Source: Rhodanobacter ginsengisoli
Lineage (GTDB): Bacteria; Pseudomonadota; Gammaproteobacteria; Xanthomonadales; Rhodanobacteraceae
Length of the DNA: 64,000 nucleotides
Assembly (NCBI RefSeq): GCF_042657065.1
Contig: NZ_JBHSNF010000001.1
Span: forward strand, 124,001-188,000
Direction: 5' to 3'
Shown: piece by piece, positions 25,730 through 35,089 of the stretch
How positions within the stretch are numbered: position 1 is the stretch's first letter
How the letters are laid out: each line of letters begins with the position of its first letter
The notes under the pieces: model-generated
Databases searched by the model: none
What the model was told of the DNA's origin: nothing
The model's input: the letters and a program-made list of their open reading frames with translations, nothing else
Translations under genes and position numbers: made by a program

Positions 25730-26749
25730 TCAGCCCACCTTCTTCAGCGGCGCGGTGGTGGCTGCGGCCGCCGTCGGCTGCAGCCACGGCATCTGCGCGC
25801 GCAGCCTGGCGCCGACCTGCTCGATCGGATGGTCGAGATCGGCCTGCTTCAGGCGCTTGTAGTTGGGCAGGCCGGCCTTGTACTCCTCGGTCCAGTTCTT
25901 AGCGAAGGTGCCGTCCTGGATGTCGCGCAGCACGTCTTTCATGCGGGCCTTCACCCCGGCATCGATCACCCGCGGGCCGCTGACGTAGTCGCCGTACTGG
26001 GCCGTCTCGGAGACGAACTGCAGCATCTTGGTCAGGCCGCCCTCGTAGAACAGGTCGACGATCAGCTTCAGCTCGTGCATCACCTCGTAGTAGGCGATCT
26101 CCGGCTGGTAGCCGGCCTCGGTGAGGGTCTCGAAACCGGCGATCACCAGCTCGCTGGCGCCGCCGCACAGCACCGCCTGCTCGCCGAACAGGTCGGTCTC
26201 GGTCTCTTCCTTGAAGTCGGTCTTGATGATCATCGCGCGACCGCCGCCGATGCCGTCGGCATAGCCCCTGGTCTTTGCCTCGGCCTGGCCGCTGACGTCC
26301 TGGTGCACCGCCCAGATGCACGGCACGCCGCGGCCGCGCTCGTACTCGCTGCGCACCAGCGCGCCGGGGCCCTTGGGCGCGACCAGGATCACGTCGATGT
26401 CGGCGCGCGGCACGATCTGGCCGAAGTGCACATTGAAGCCGTGGGCGAACAGCAGCGCCGCGCCGGGCTTGATGTTCGGCTCGATCGCTTCCTTGTACAG
26501 CGTGGGCTGCACCATGTCCGGGGTCAGCACGGCGACCAGGTCGGCGCCCTTCACCGCTTCGGCCGGCTCGACCACCGTCAGGCCATCGGCGACGGCCTTG
26601 TGCCAGGTCGGCCCGTTCGGGCGCAGGCCGACCACCACGTCGAGGCCGGAGTCGCGCAGGTTCAGCGCGTGGGCGCGGCCCTGGCTGCCGTAGCCGAGTA
26701 CGGCGATGCGGGCCTTGGCCAGCGGGTTCGGGTTGCTGTTGGTGCTCAT
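25730..26749 (-). CDS. ilvC: Ketol-acid reductoisomerase (class I)
   Basis: NADPH- and Mg-dependent enzyme of 339 residues that isomerises and reduces acetolactate or acetohydroxybutyrate. The Rossmann motif IAVLGYGSQGRAHALNLRDSG is followed by the cofactor-selecting loop VGLRPNGPTW. The catalytic domain has VAPKGPGALVRSEYERGRGVP and the metal-binding acid-rich helices (KTDFKEETETDLFGEQAVLCGG, EAGYQPEIAYYEVMHELKLIVDLFYEGG). The length fits the short class I form. The ATG overlaps the ilvD stop by four bases. Confidence 0.97.
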   Translation of the reverse strand: MSTNSNPNPLAKARIAVLGYGSQGRAHALNLRDSGLDVVVGLRPNGPTWHKAVADGLTVVEPAEAVKGADLVAVLTPDMVQPTLYKEAIEPNIKPGAALLFAHGFNVHFGQIVPRADIDVILVAPKGPGALVRSEYERGRGVPCIWAVHQDVSGQAEAKTRGYADGIGGGRAMIIKTDFKEETETDLFGEQAVLCGGASELVIAGFETLTEAGYQPEIAYYEVMHELKLIVDLFYEGGLTKMLQFVSETAQYGDYVSGPRVIDAGVKARMKDVLRDIQDGTFAKNWTEEYKAGLPNYKRLKQADLDHPIEQVGARLRAQMPWLQPTAAAATTAPLKKVG

Positions 26750-28464
26750 GCGGTGACTCCTTCGGTGACTTTGCTCGGGGTGGATTCGGACGGATGGATG
26801 GCTGAAACGGTGTGCGGGGCCGGTGCCCGGGTGGTGGCGCCGTCGGAGGCGGAGCCCACCAGATACGCGTACTTGGCCAGCGCGCCGTGGGTGACCTTCG
26901 GTGCACGTGGCTGCCAGCCGGCGCGGCGCGACTCCAGCTCGGCCGGGGTGCGCAGCTCGCGCCGGGCGGCATCGATCACGATGCAGTCGCCGTCGCGCAG
27001 CAGGGCGATCGGGCCGCCGCGGGCGGCTTCCGGCGCGATGTGGCCGACCATGAAGCCGTGGGTGGCGCCGGAGAAACGGCCGTCGGTGATCAGCGCCACG
27101 TCGTTGCCGAGGCCGCGGCCGACCAGCGCGGCGGTGACGCCGAGCATCTCGCGCATGCCGGGGCCGCCGGCCGGGCCTTCATTGCGGATCACGATGACGT
27201 CGCCGGCCTTGATGCGGTCGCCCTGCACCGCGGCGAACGCCTCCTCCTCGCTCTCGAACACACGCGCGCTGCCCTCGAACTGGCCGCTCTTGCCGGGGAT
27301 CTTCAGGATGCAGCCCTGCGGCGCCAGGTTGCCGTACAGGATCGAGTAGCCGCCGCGGGGCTTCAGCGGCGCGCCGACCGGATGCACCACGTCCTGGGTG
27401 TCGGCGCGCGGCGCGACCGCGGCTTCGGCGAACAGGCTGCGGCCGGTGACCGTGGGCGCGTCCTCCAGCATGCCGGCGGCGATCAGCTCCTGCGCCACCC
27501 GCGCGCTGCCGCCGGCGCCGAACAATTCGACCGCGGTATAGCGCCCGGCCGGCAGCAGGTCGGCGATCACCGGGGTGTGCACCGAGGCCGGCTCGAAATC
27601 CTCCAGGTTCCATTCGACGCCCGCCTCGCGGGCAATCGCCAACAAGTGCAGCACGGCATTGGTGGAGCCGGCGGTGGCGGCGACCATGCGCGCGGCGTTG
27701 CGGAACGAGGTGCGGCTGAGCAGGTCCAGCGGCTTGCGCCCGGCGGCCAGGCACTCCATCACCAGCTCGCCGCAGCGAAACGCAGCCGCGGCCTTGGCCG
27801 GATGGGTGGCGGGGATGTCGTTCAACCCCATCGGCGACAGCCCCAGCGTGGTCAGCACCATCGCCATCGTGTTGGCGGTGAACTGGCCGCCGCAGGCGCC
27901 GGCGCCCGGGCAGGCGTCGCGCTCGACCGCGGCCAGCTCGGCGTCGTCGATCTTGCCGGCGCCATGCGCGCCGACCGCCTCGAACACCTGCTGGATGGTG
28001 ATCGGATGCTTGTCGTGGGTGCCGTGCGCGATGCTGCCGCCGTACAGCGCCACGCCGGGAATGTTGAGCCGCGCCAGCGCCATCGCCGCAGCGGGAATGG
28101 TCTTGTCGCAACCGCACAGCACCACCATCGCGTCGAGGCAGTGGCCGTCCACCGCCAGCTCGATCGAATCGGTGATGACCTCGCGGCTGATCAGCGACGC
28201 GCGCATGCCGGGCGTGCCCATCGCGATGCCGTCGGTGACCGCGATGGTGTTGAACTCGATCGGCGTGCCGCCCGCCGCGCGGATGCCCGCGGCGGTGTGC
28301 TCGGCCAGTTCGCGCAGGTTGAGGTTGCACGGGCTCACGTTCGACCAGGTATGCACCACCGCCACCAGCGGCCGGGCGATCGCCTCGTCGTCGAGTCCGG
28401 TGGCGCGCAGCATGGCGCGGGCGGGAGCGCGGTCGGGGCCGCTCTTGATCAGGTCACTGCGCAT
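26746..28464 (-). CDS. ilvD: Dihydroxy-acid dehydratase
   Basis: Fe-S enzyme (572 residues) that dehydrates 2,3-dihydroxy-3-methylbutanoate and its homologue to the 2-keto acids of Val and Ile. Cluster and Mg ligands are in VVLCGCDKTIPA, ERDACPGAGACGGQFTANTM and HVIADL-like segments; ITDGRFSGATHGFMVGH is conserved. The start at ATG 28464 is supported by GGAGA six bases upstream; the open frame extending to 28929 runs through repeat DNA and is rejected. The last ~35 residues (SDGATTRAPAPHTVSAIHPS) are a poorly conserved tail. The 5' region contains an 11-bp hairpin and a repeat fragment. Confidence 0.95.
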   Translation of the reverse strand: MRSDLIKSGPDRAPARAMLRATGLDDEAIARPLVAVVHTWSNVSPCNLNLRELAEHTAAGIRAAGGTPIEFNTIAVTDGIAMGTPGMRASLISREVITDSIELAVDGHCLDAMVVLCGCDKTIPAAAMALARLNIPGVALYGGSIAHGTHDKHPITIQQVFEAVGAHGAGKIDDAELAAVERDACPGAGACGGQFTANTMAMVLTTLGLSPMGLNDIPATHPAKAAAAFRCGELVMECLAAGRKPLDLLSRTSFRNAARMVAATAGSTNAVLHLLAIAREAGVEWNLEDFEPASVHTPVIADLLPAGRYTAVELFGAGGSARVAQELIAAGMLEDAPTVTGRSLFAEAAVAPRADTQDVVHPVGAPLKPRGGYSILYGNLAPQGCILKIPGKSGQFEGSARVFESEEEAFAAVQGDRIKAGDVIVIRNEGPAGGPGMREMLGVTAALVGRGLGNDVALITDGRFSGATHGFMVGHIAPEAARGGPIALLRDGDCIVIDAARRELRTPAELESRRAGWQPRAPKVTHGALAKYAYLVGSASDGATTRAPAPHTVSAIHPSESTPSKVTEGVTA

Positions 28465-28488
28465 CAAAAATCTCCGAAGGACAGAATC

Positions 28489-28620
28489 CCTTCTCCCGTC
28501 CGGGGAGACAAATTGGCAGGATTGCCAATTTGTGCGGCGTAGGCCGCCCGAAGGGTGAGGGCCATGGATGGCACCGAATACAGGTGCCCCGAAGGGGCGG
28601 ATGAGGGATGGGTGCTCGCC
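28489..28620. repeat. Divergent palindromic element, copy 3, with an internal hairpin, upstream of ilvD
   Basis: It starts with a CTCCC...GGGAG hairpin and ends in ATGAGGGATGGGTGCTCGCC, matching the GGGTGCTCGC core of copies 1 and 2; the rest is diverged. Within it, 28508-28533 is a perfect 11-bp hairpin (ACAAATTGGCA/TGCCAATTTGT, loop GGAT), AT-rich compared with its surroundings. It occupies the ilvD 5' untranslated region. Together with the two terminator structures it accounts for the 349-base gap 28465-28813, in which no further gene was seen. Confidence 0.7.
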
Positions 28621-28642
28621 GTGGTGTTGATCGAAAGGCAAG

Positions 28643-28746
28643 AAAAAAAGCGCCCCCCGTGTGCCGGGGAGGTTGGCGAGGCGGATGCGGTCTGGCGGCG
28701 CGGGGGCGCGCGCAGTGGATCCGTTGCCGGAAGCACACGGGGGGCG
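28643..28746 (-). terminator. Long-range GC stem with T7 tract between leuB and ilvD (terminator or attenuator)
   Basis: On the minus strand CGCCCCCCGTGTGC (28746-28733) can pair perfectly with GCACACGGGGGGCG (28664-28651), which is followed by GC and then seven Ts (28649-28643). The loop is 68 bases and could itself fold, so an alternative antiterminated fold is possible. A strong intrinsic terminator shape is clear. Whether it is constitutive or regulated is unknown; no short ORF rich in Leu/Ile/Val codons was found directly before it. Confidence 0.7.
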
Positions 28747-28756
28747 GCAGAAAATA

Positions 28757-28776
28757 CGGACACGTCCCTGTGTCCG
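28757..28776 (-). terminator. Short terminator after leuB
   Basis: Hairpin CGGACAC/GTGTCCG (loop of six) located 38 bases after the leuB stop on the minus strand, followed by TATTTT. A weak rho-independent terminator just upstream of the long-range structure. Confidence 0.6.
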
Positions 28777-28813
28777 CTTGGGAAAAGGGTCGCGCGAGCC
28801 GGGGTGGTGGCGC

Positions 28814-29911
28814 TCAGCCGCATGCGCGTATCCCGGCAAAGAACGCGGCGTTGTTGTCGGCGTGTTCGGCGATCGCCGCCAGCACGGCACCGCACATTTC
28901 CGCCGTGCCGGCGCTGCCGCCGATGTCACGGCTGCGTGGGCCGTCGCGCAGCACCTGGTCGACCGCGGCCTCGATCAGCGCGGCCTCCGTCTCCAGCTCC
29001 AGCGAATGGCGCAGCAGCATCGCGGCGGAGAGGATCGCACCGACCGGATTGGCCACGCCCTGGCCGGCGATGTCCGGCGCCGAGCCGTGGATCGGTTCGT
29101 ACAGGCCGGCCTTGCCGTCGCCCAGCGAGGCCGACGGCAGCAGGCCCAGCGAGCCGGCCAGCGCGGCGGCCTCGTCGGTGAGGATGTCGCCGAACAGGTT
29201 CTCGGTGACCACCACGTCGTAGCGGTTCGGCTGGGTCAGCAGCAGCATCGCCATCGAGTCGACCAGCTGGTGCTCGACCTTCACGTCGGGGTAGTCGGCG
29301 GCGAGGCGCTGCACCGTGCTGCGCCACAGCCGCGAGGTCTCCAGCACGTTGGCCTTGTCGACCGAAGTGAGCTGGTGACGCCGGCCGCGGGCCAGCTCGA
29401 ACGCGCGGCGCACCACCCGCTCGATCTCGCCCACGGTGTAGCGGCACTCGTCGGTGGCGGCATCGGCGCTGCGCGTCTTCGCGCCGAAGTAGGCGCCGCC
29501 GGTCAGCTCGCGCACGAACAGCACGTCGACGTGCCTGAGTTTCTCGTTCTTCAGCGGCGACAGGTTGGCCAGCGCCGGATGCACCTGCAGCGGGCGCAGG
29601 TTCGCGTAGACCCCGAGCGCGGCGCGCAGCGCCAGCAGGCCCTGCTCGGGCCGCACCGCGGCGTTCGGGTCGGACCACTTCGGTCCGCCCACGGCGCCCA
29701 GCAACACCGCGTCGGCGGCTTGGCAGGCGGCCAGCGAGGTGCCCGGCAGCGGCTCGCCGCAGGCATCGATCGCGGCGCCGCCGATCAGCTGTTCATCGAA
29801 GGAGAACGCGTGCTGGTAGCGCGCGGCGACGGCTTTCAACACGGCCACCGCGGCGGCGGTGACCTCGGGACCGACGCCATCGCCGGGCAGGGTGACGATA
29901 TGGGCTTTCAT
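28814..29911 (-). CDS. leuB: 3-isopropylmalate dehydrogenase
   Basis: NAD-dependent oxidative decarboxylase (365 residues) giving 2-oxoisocaproate in leucine synthesis. Motifs: LPGDGVGPEV at the N-terminus, substrate-binding ELTGGAYFGAKTR, KANVLETSRLWR, metal-binding TENLFGDILTDEAAALAGSLGLLPSASLG, and the NAD-loop GSAPDIAGQGVANP. The ATG overlaps the leuD stop by four bases. Last leu gene before the terminator structures that separate it from ilvD. Confidence 0.97.
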   Translation of the reverse strand: MKAHIVTLPGDGVGPEVTAAAVAVLKAVAARYQHAFSFDEQLIGGAAIDACGEPLPGTSLAACQAADAVLLGAVGGPKWSDPNAAVRPEQGLLALRAALGVYANLRPLQVHPALANLSPLKNEKLRHVDVLFVRELTGGAYFGAKTRSADAATDECRYTVGEIERVVRRAFELARGRRHQLTSVDKANVLETSRLWRSTVQRLAADYPDVKVEHQLVDSMAMLLLTQPNRYDVVVTENLFGDILTDEAAALAGSLGLLPSASLGDGKAGLYEPIHGSAPDIAGQGVANPVGAILSAAMLLRHSLELETEAALIEAAVDQVLRDGPRSRDIGGSAGTAEMCGAVLAAIAEHADNNAAFFAGIRACG

Positions 29912-30495
29912 GCGGCCAGCTCCTGGTGCTGTCGTTCGTAGTCGGTGATGGCATCGGCGTGCTGCAGCAGGTAGCCGAGCTGGTCGATGCCGTTGAGCAG
30001 GCAGTGGCGGGCAAACGGTTCCAGCCGGAACGGGATGCGGCCACCGTCGGGCAGGGCGATGAACTGCCCGCGCACGTCGATCGACAATTCGATGCCGGGA
30101 TGCCTGAGCAGCCACTGGTGCTCGGCCTCCTCCAGCGCGATCGCCAGCAGGCCGTTCTTCAGCGCGTTGCCGCGGAAGATGTCCGCGATCTCGCTGCACA
30201 GCACCGCCTGGATGCCGTAGTCGAGCAGGGCCCACGGCGCATGCTCGCGCGAGGAACCGCAGCCGAAGTTGCGGCCCGCGACCAGGATCGAGCAGCCCTG
30301 CGCCTGCGGCTGGTTCAGCGGGAAGGCCGGGTTGTCGCTGCCGTCGGCCCGGTAGCGCCAGTCGTGGAAGCAGAGCTTGCCCAGGCCATCGCGCGTGGTG
30401 GTAGTGAGGAAGCGCGCCGGGATGATCCGGTCGGTATCGATGTTCTCGTCGGCCAGTACGGCGGTGCGGGAGTGCAGGCGGGTGATCGGGCGCAT
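29908..30495 (-). CDS. leuD: 3-isopropylmalate dehydratase small subunit
   Basis: Aconitase-swivel domain subunit (195 residues) that joins LeuC to isomerise isopropylmalate. Typical segments: NIDTDRIIPARFLTTTTRDGLGK, AGRNFGCGSSREHAPWALLDYGIQAVL and IADIFRGNALKNGLL. The ATG at 30495 lies eight bases after GAGGAG; a TTG one codon upstream is not needed. Separated from leuC by a 178-base gap filled by palindromic element copy 2, and coupled to leuB by an ATGA overlap. Confidence 0.96.
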   Translation of the reverse strand: MRPITRLHSRTAVLADENIDTDRIIPARFLTTTTRDGLGKLCFHDWRYRADGSDNPAFPLNQPQAQGCSILVAGRNFGCGSSREHAPWALLDYGIQAVLCSEIADIFRGNALKNGLLAIALEEAEHQWLLRHPGIELSIDVRGQFIALPDGGRIPFRLEPFARHCLLNGIDQLGYLLQHADAITDYERQHQELAA

Positions 30496-30525
30496 CAATG
30501 AAACTCCTCGCTTCTTGCGTTTGCC

Positions 30526-30656
30526 CCTTCTCCCCCACGGGGAGAAGGTTGGGATGAGGGGTGGGTGCTCGCCAGGAAGTTCATCGAAGCGCGCTCCGAT
30601 ACGAGCACGGCGCGAGCGTGTCCCCTCACCTCGGTCCTCTCCCCGCGGGGGAGAGG
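30526..30656. repeat. Interspersed palindromic element, copy 2 (leuC-leuD gap)
   Basis: 131-base element: left hairpin CCTTCTCCCC/GGGGAGAAGG (30526-30548) and right hairpin CCTCTCCCC/GGGGAGAGG (30636-30656) around a core that matches copy 1 in trhO (GGGTGCTCGC at 30563, CGCTCCGAT at 30592). It sits within the leu operon and leaves both neighbouring genes intact. Confidence 0.85.
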
Positions 30657-30673
30657 AAGAAAAGCATGAGCTT

Positions 30674-32086
30674 TCATGCCGCCACCTCCACCAGGTACTC
30701 GCGCGGATCGGCGATCCGCCCGGCCAGTGCGGAGGCGGCCGCGGTAGCGGGGCTGGCCAGCACCGTGCGCGCGCCCTTGCCCTGGCGACCCTCGAAATTG
30801 CGGTTGGAAGTCGACACCACCAGCTGGCCGGGCTGGGCGAGGTCGCCGTTCATCGCGATGCACATCGAGCAACCGGGCACGCGCCACTCGGCACCGGCGG
30901 CCAGGAACACCTGGTGCAGGCCTTCGCGTTCGGCGTCGCGGCGGACCGCCTCGGAGCCCGGCACGACCAGCATGCGCACGCCGCTGGCGATGTGCCGGCC
31001 ATGCAGCACGCGGGCGGCCTCGCGCAGGTCGGACAGGCGCGAGTTGGTGCAGCTGCCGACGAAGACCACATCGACCGGCGTGCCCTGCATCGGCTGGCCC
31101 GGCTGGCTCTGCATGTAGTCGAGCGCGCGTCGCTCCTGCGCGTTCGTCGCGGCCGGCACCGGCGCGTTGATCGCGATCGCCATGCCCGGGTGGGTGCCGT
31201 AGGTGACCGTCGGCTTCACCGCAGCGGCGTCGATGCGCACTTCATGGTCGTAGCGGGCGCCGTCGTCGGTGCGCAGGCTGCGCCAGCGTTCGACCGCGGC
31301 CTCCCAGTCGCGACCCTGCGGCACGCGGGGCCGATCCTGCAGCCAGGCGAACGTGGTGTCGTCCGGCGCGATCAGGCCGGCACGGGCGCCGGCCTCGATC
31401 GACATGTTGCACACGGTCATGCGCTCTTCCATCGACAGCGCCTCGATTGCCTCGCCGCGGTACTCCAGCACGTAGCCGGTGCCGCCATCGACGCCGATCG
31501 TGCCGATGATGTGCAGGATCAGGTCCTTCGCCCCGACGCCGCGCGGCAAATGGCCGTCCACATGGATCGCCATGGTCTTCGGCCGGCGCTGCAGCAGGCA
31601 CTGCGTCGCCATCACGTGGCCGACCTCGGTGGTGCCGATGCCGAACGCCAGCGCGCCGAAGGCGCCGTGGGTGGAGGTGTGGCTGTCGCCGCAGACGATC
31701 GTCATGCCGGGCTGGGTGGCGCCCAGCTCGGGGCCGATCACGTGCACGATGCCGCGATCGGCGCTGTCCCAGCCGTGCAGCTCGACGCCGAATTCGCGGC
31801 AGTTGGTTTCCAGCTGGGTGACCTGCGCCTGCGCCTGCGCGTTGGCGTAGGGGCGGCTGCCATCGGGGTTGCTGGGCAGGGTGGGGGTGGAATGGTCCAG
31901 CGTGGCCAGCATGCGGTCCGGCCGGCGCAACTTCAGCCCGCGCTCGCGCAATTCACTGAACGCCTGCGGCGAGGTGACCTCGTGCACCAGGTGCAGGTCG
32001 ACATACAGGACCGCCGGCGTGTCGCCGGTTTCGGGCACGACCACATGCGCGTCCCAGACTTTTTCGAACAGGGTTTTCGCACTCAC
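30674..32086 (-). CDS. leuC: 3-isopropylmalate dehydratase large subunit
   Basis: Aconitase-family [4Fe-4S] subunit (470 residues). The cluster Cys residues are in VGSCTNSRLSDL and VPGCSMCIAMN. Other conserved parts are CGDSHTSTHGAFGALAFGIGTTEVGHVMATQ and NMSIEAGARAGLIAPDDTTF. The start is GTG 32086 (MSAKTLFEKVW), with GGAGA about eight bases upstream and a four-base GTGA overlap with the ilvE stop. The long ORF continuing upstream is ilvE read in another frame. Confidence 0.96.
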   Translation of the reverse strand: MSAKTLFEKVWDAHVVVPETGDTPAVLYVDLHLVHEVTSPQAFSELRERGLKLRRPDRMLATLDHSTPTLPSNPDGSRPYANAQAQAQVTQLETNCREFGVELHGWDSADRGIVHVIGPELGATQPGMTIVCGDSHTSTHGAFGALAFGIGTTEVGHVMATQCLLQRRPKTMAIHVDGHLPRGVGAKDLILHIIGTIGVDGGTGYVLEYRGEAIEALSMEERMTVCNMSIEAGARAGLIAPDDTTFAWLQDRPRVPQGRDWEAAVERWRSLRTDDGARYDHEVRIDAAAVKPTVTYGTHPGMAIAINAPVPAATNAQERRALDYMQSQPGQPMQGTPVDVVFVGSCTNSRLSDLREAARVLHGRHIASGVRMLVVPGSEAVRRDAEREGLHQVFLAAGAEWRVPGCSMCIAMNGDLAQPGQLVVSTSNRNFEGRQGKGARTVLASPATAAASALAGRIADPREYLVEVAA

Positions 32087-33093
32087 GCCGGGATCTCCAT
32101 GGGGGCGGGTTGTTGATGAAGAGACGGGCCGTGGCTGGCCGGATTTTCGCCTTCGCGGTCGGGGACGATCGCGCCCACGACATCCACATATTCCAGCCAG
32201 CCCCGGCGGTCCTCGGTGCGGCCGTCGAACAGACCGAAGAAGGCCTGCTGCAGCGCGCGGGTGATCGGGCCGGGAGTGCCGTTGCCGACGTTCTTGCGGT
32301 CGACCGAACGCACCGGGGTGATCTCCGCGGCGGTACCGGTCATGAAGATCTCGTCGGCGCTGTACAGCGCCTCGCGCGGCAGGTCGCGCTCTTCCAGCTG
32401 CAGACCCAGGTCGGCCGCCAGGGCGATCACCGAGTCGCGGGTGATCCCGGCCAGGATGCCGGCGCTGGTCGGCGGGGTCAGCAGCTTGCCCTTCTTGACC
32501 AGGAACAGGTTTTCGCCGGCGCCCTCGCTGAGCAGGCCGTTGTGGCCCAGCGCGATGCCCTCGTCGTAACCGCCGCGGCGCGCCTCGGCCGCGATCAGCT
32601 GGCTGGACAGGTAGTTGCCGCCGGCCTTGGCCCAGCTCGGCAGGGTATTCGGCGCCGGCCGGTTCCACGATGACACGCAGACGTCGGCGCCCTTCTCCAC
32701 CGCCTCGCCCAGGTACGCACCCCAGTTCAGCGCCATGATCGCCACGTCCACCGGCGCGCCTTCCTGCGGCAGCACGCCGAGGCCGCCGGCGCCGCGGAAC
32801 ACGATCGGCCGCACGTAGGCCGAGGCCATCCGGTTGACCCGGATCAGCTCCAGGCACGCCGCGTTGATCTGCTCCGGGCTGTAGCCGATCTCGATGCCGT
32901 ACACGTTGGCCGACTCGAACAGGCGCGCGGTGTGTTCGGCCAGGCGGAAGTAGGCCGGGCCCTTCGGCGTCGCGTACACGCGCTCGCCCTCGAACACCGA
33001 GGAGCCGTAGTGCAGGGCGTGCGTGCTGACGTGGCAGGTGGCCTCGGCCCAGGGTTTGAACTGGCCGTTGTGCCACAGGAAGGCGGTGTTCAT
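32083..33093 (-). CDS. ilvE: Branched-chain amino-acid aminotransferase
   Basis: Fold-type IV PLP aminotransferase (336 residues) for the last step of Leu/Ile/Val synthesis. Motifs: the N-terminal WHNGQFKPWAEATCHVSTHALHYGSSVFEGERVY, the PLP-lysine region SWAKAGGNYLSSQLIAAEAR, GENLFLVKKGKL and EIFMTGTAAEITPVRSVDRKNVGNG. The ATG at 33093 lies downstream of GAGG and 16 bases after leuA. The C-terminal VGAIVPDREGENPASHGPSLHQQPAP tail goes slightly beyond the usual family end. Confidence 0.96.
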   Translation of the reverse strand: MNTAFLWHNGQFKPWAEATCHVSTHALHYGSSVFEGERVYATPKGPAYFRLAEHTARLFESANVYGIEIGYSPEQINAACLELIRVNRMASAYVRPIVFRGAGGLGVLPQEGAPVDVAIMALNWGAYLGEAVEKGADVCVSSWNRPAPNTLPSWAKAGGNYLSSQLIAAEARRGGYDEGIALGHNGLLSEGAGENLFLVKKGKLLTPPTSAGILAGITRDSVIALAADLGLQLEERDLPREALYSADEIFMTGTAAEITPVRSVDRKNVGNGTPGPITRALQQAFFGLFDGRTEDRRGWLEYVDVVGAIVPDREGENPASHGPSLHQQPAPMEIPA

Positions 33094-33109
33094 GCGGGGA
33101 TCCTCGTGA

Positions 33110-34705
<1,596 letters not shown>

Positions 34706-34737
34706 TGAATGGCTCCGTGATGCGAGCCGAGGGCAAC

Positions 34738-34773
34738 AAAAAACCCCGCGCCGTTGCCGGTGCGGGGTTTTTT
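34738..34773 (-). terminator. Leu/ilv operon attenuator terminator
   Basis: Rho-independent terminator on the minus strand: a GC stem CCCCGCACCG/CGGCGCGGGG (one A-C mismatch), loop GCAA, flanked by six As before and six Ts after. It lies 32 bases before the leuA ATG and about 42 bases after the stop of the Leu/Val/Ile-rich leader peptide, i.e. in attenuator position. Confidence 0.88.
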
Positions 34774-34815
34774 GGGAGTCTTCAGGTTATTTTCTATCTA
34801 CCTGGACACATGCCC

Positions 34816-34953
34816 TCAGCCCGCACCTCCGTTGGTAATGAGGAGTACGAGTACAAGAGCAAGGAGGAGCGTGCCGACGGCCGGCAGCAGGGCCTCGACC
34901 GTCGGAGGACGGTAGGTATCGGCGCTGCTGCGGTGGCTGTTGCGTTGCGACAT
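34816..34953 (-). CDS. Leu/ilv operon leader (attenuator) peptide
   Basis: 45-codon ORF whose C-terminal third is a dense run of branched-chain codons: TLLLALVLVLLITNGG, containing Leu, Val and Ile. Ribosome stalling here when charged Leu/Val/Ile tRNAs are scarce would control the terminator at 34738-34773 and so the leuA-ilvA genes. No ribosome-binding site precedes the ATG; instead a -10 element ends six bases upstream, so the mRNA probably starts at or next to the AUG (leaderless). A longer in-frame ATG at 34998 lies upstream of the -35 and would not be transcribed from this promoter. Confidence 0.85.
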   Translation of the reverse strand: MSQRNSHRSSADTYRPPTVEALLPAVGTLLLALVLVLLITNGGAG

Positions 34954-34959
34954 GAACCG

Positions 34960-34989
34960 ACCATAGGGCAGCTTGCGAGCCGCCGTCAA
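34960..34989 (-). promoter_or_regulatory. Promoter of the leu/ilv operon
   Basis: Minus strand: TTGACG (34989-34984), 18-base spacer, TATGGT (34965-34960). The block from CAAATG upstream of the -35 through TATGGTCGG is almost the same as the thr operon promoter at 40364-40393. The predicted start coincides with the leader ATG at 34953. Confidence 0.75.
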
Positions 34990-35025
34990 CAGTTTCATTT
35001 GAAATCTGTTTGAAGCCCCGGTTTT

Positions 35026-35041
35026 GGACGTCCAGATGTCC
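35026..35041. promoter_or_regulatory. MetJ-box-like tandem site upstream of leu promoter
   Basis: Two adjacent 8-mers, GGACGTCC and AGATGTCC, each match the MetJ box AGACGTCT at six of eight positions. They lie 37 bases upstream of the leu -35, in the gap before the 3' end of the GT-C-like gene. Binding is hypothetical; a similar pair occurs at 62333. Confidence 0.35.
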
Positions 35042-35089
35042 GTATCAGGATGTTGGGAATGAGGCGACGCCACGGCGATGAGCCGGCGA

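Noticed and set aside
26746..28929. IlvD with a 155-residue N-terminal extension
   Set aside because: The extension runs through a terminator and repeat DNA; the ATG at 28464 has a ribosome site and matches the family start.
30674..33076. 800-residue LeuC fusion protein
   Set aside because: The upstream half is ilvE read out of frame; a GTGA overlap and a ribosome site mark the true leuC start at 32086.
34816..34998. Longer leu leader peptide starting MKLLTAARKLPYGR
   Set aside because: Its first codons contain the -35 and -10 of the predicted promoter, and the equivalent thr reading MYLLTAARQSPYGR is in the wrong frame for the Thr run; the likeness is promoter conservation.
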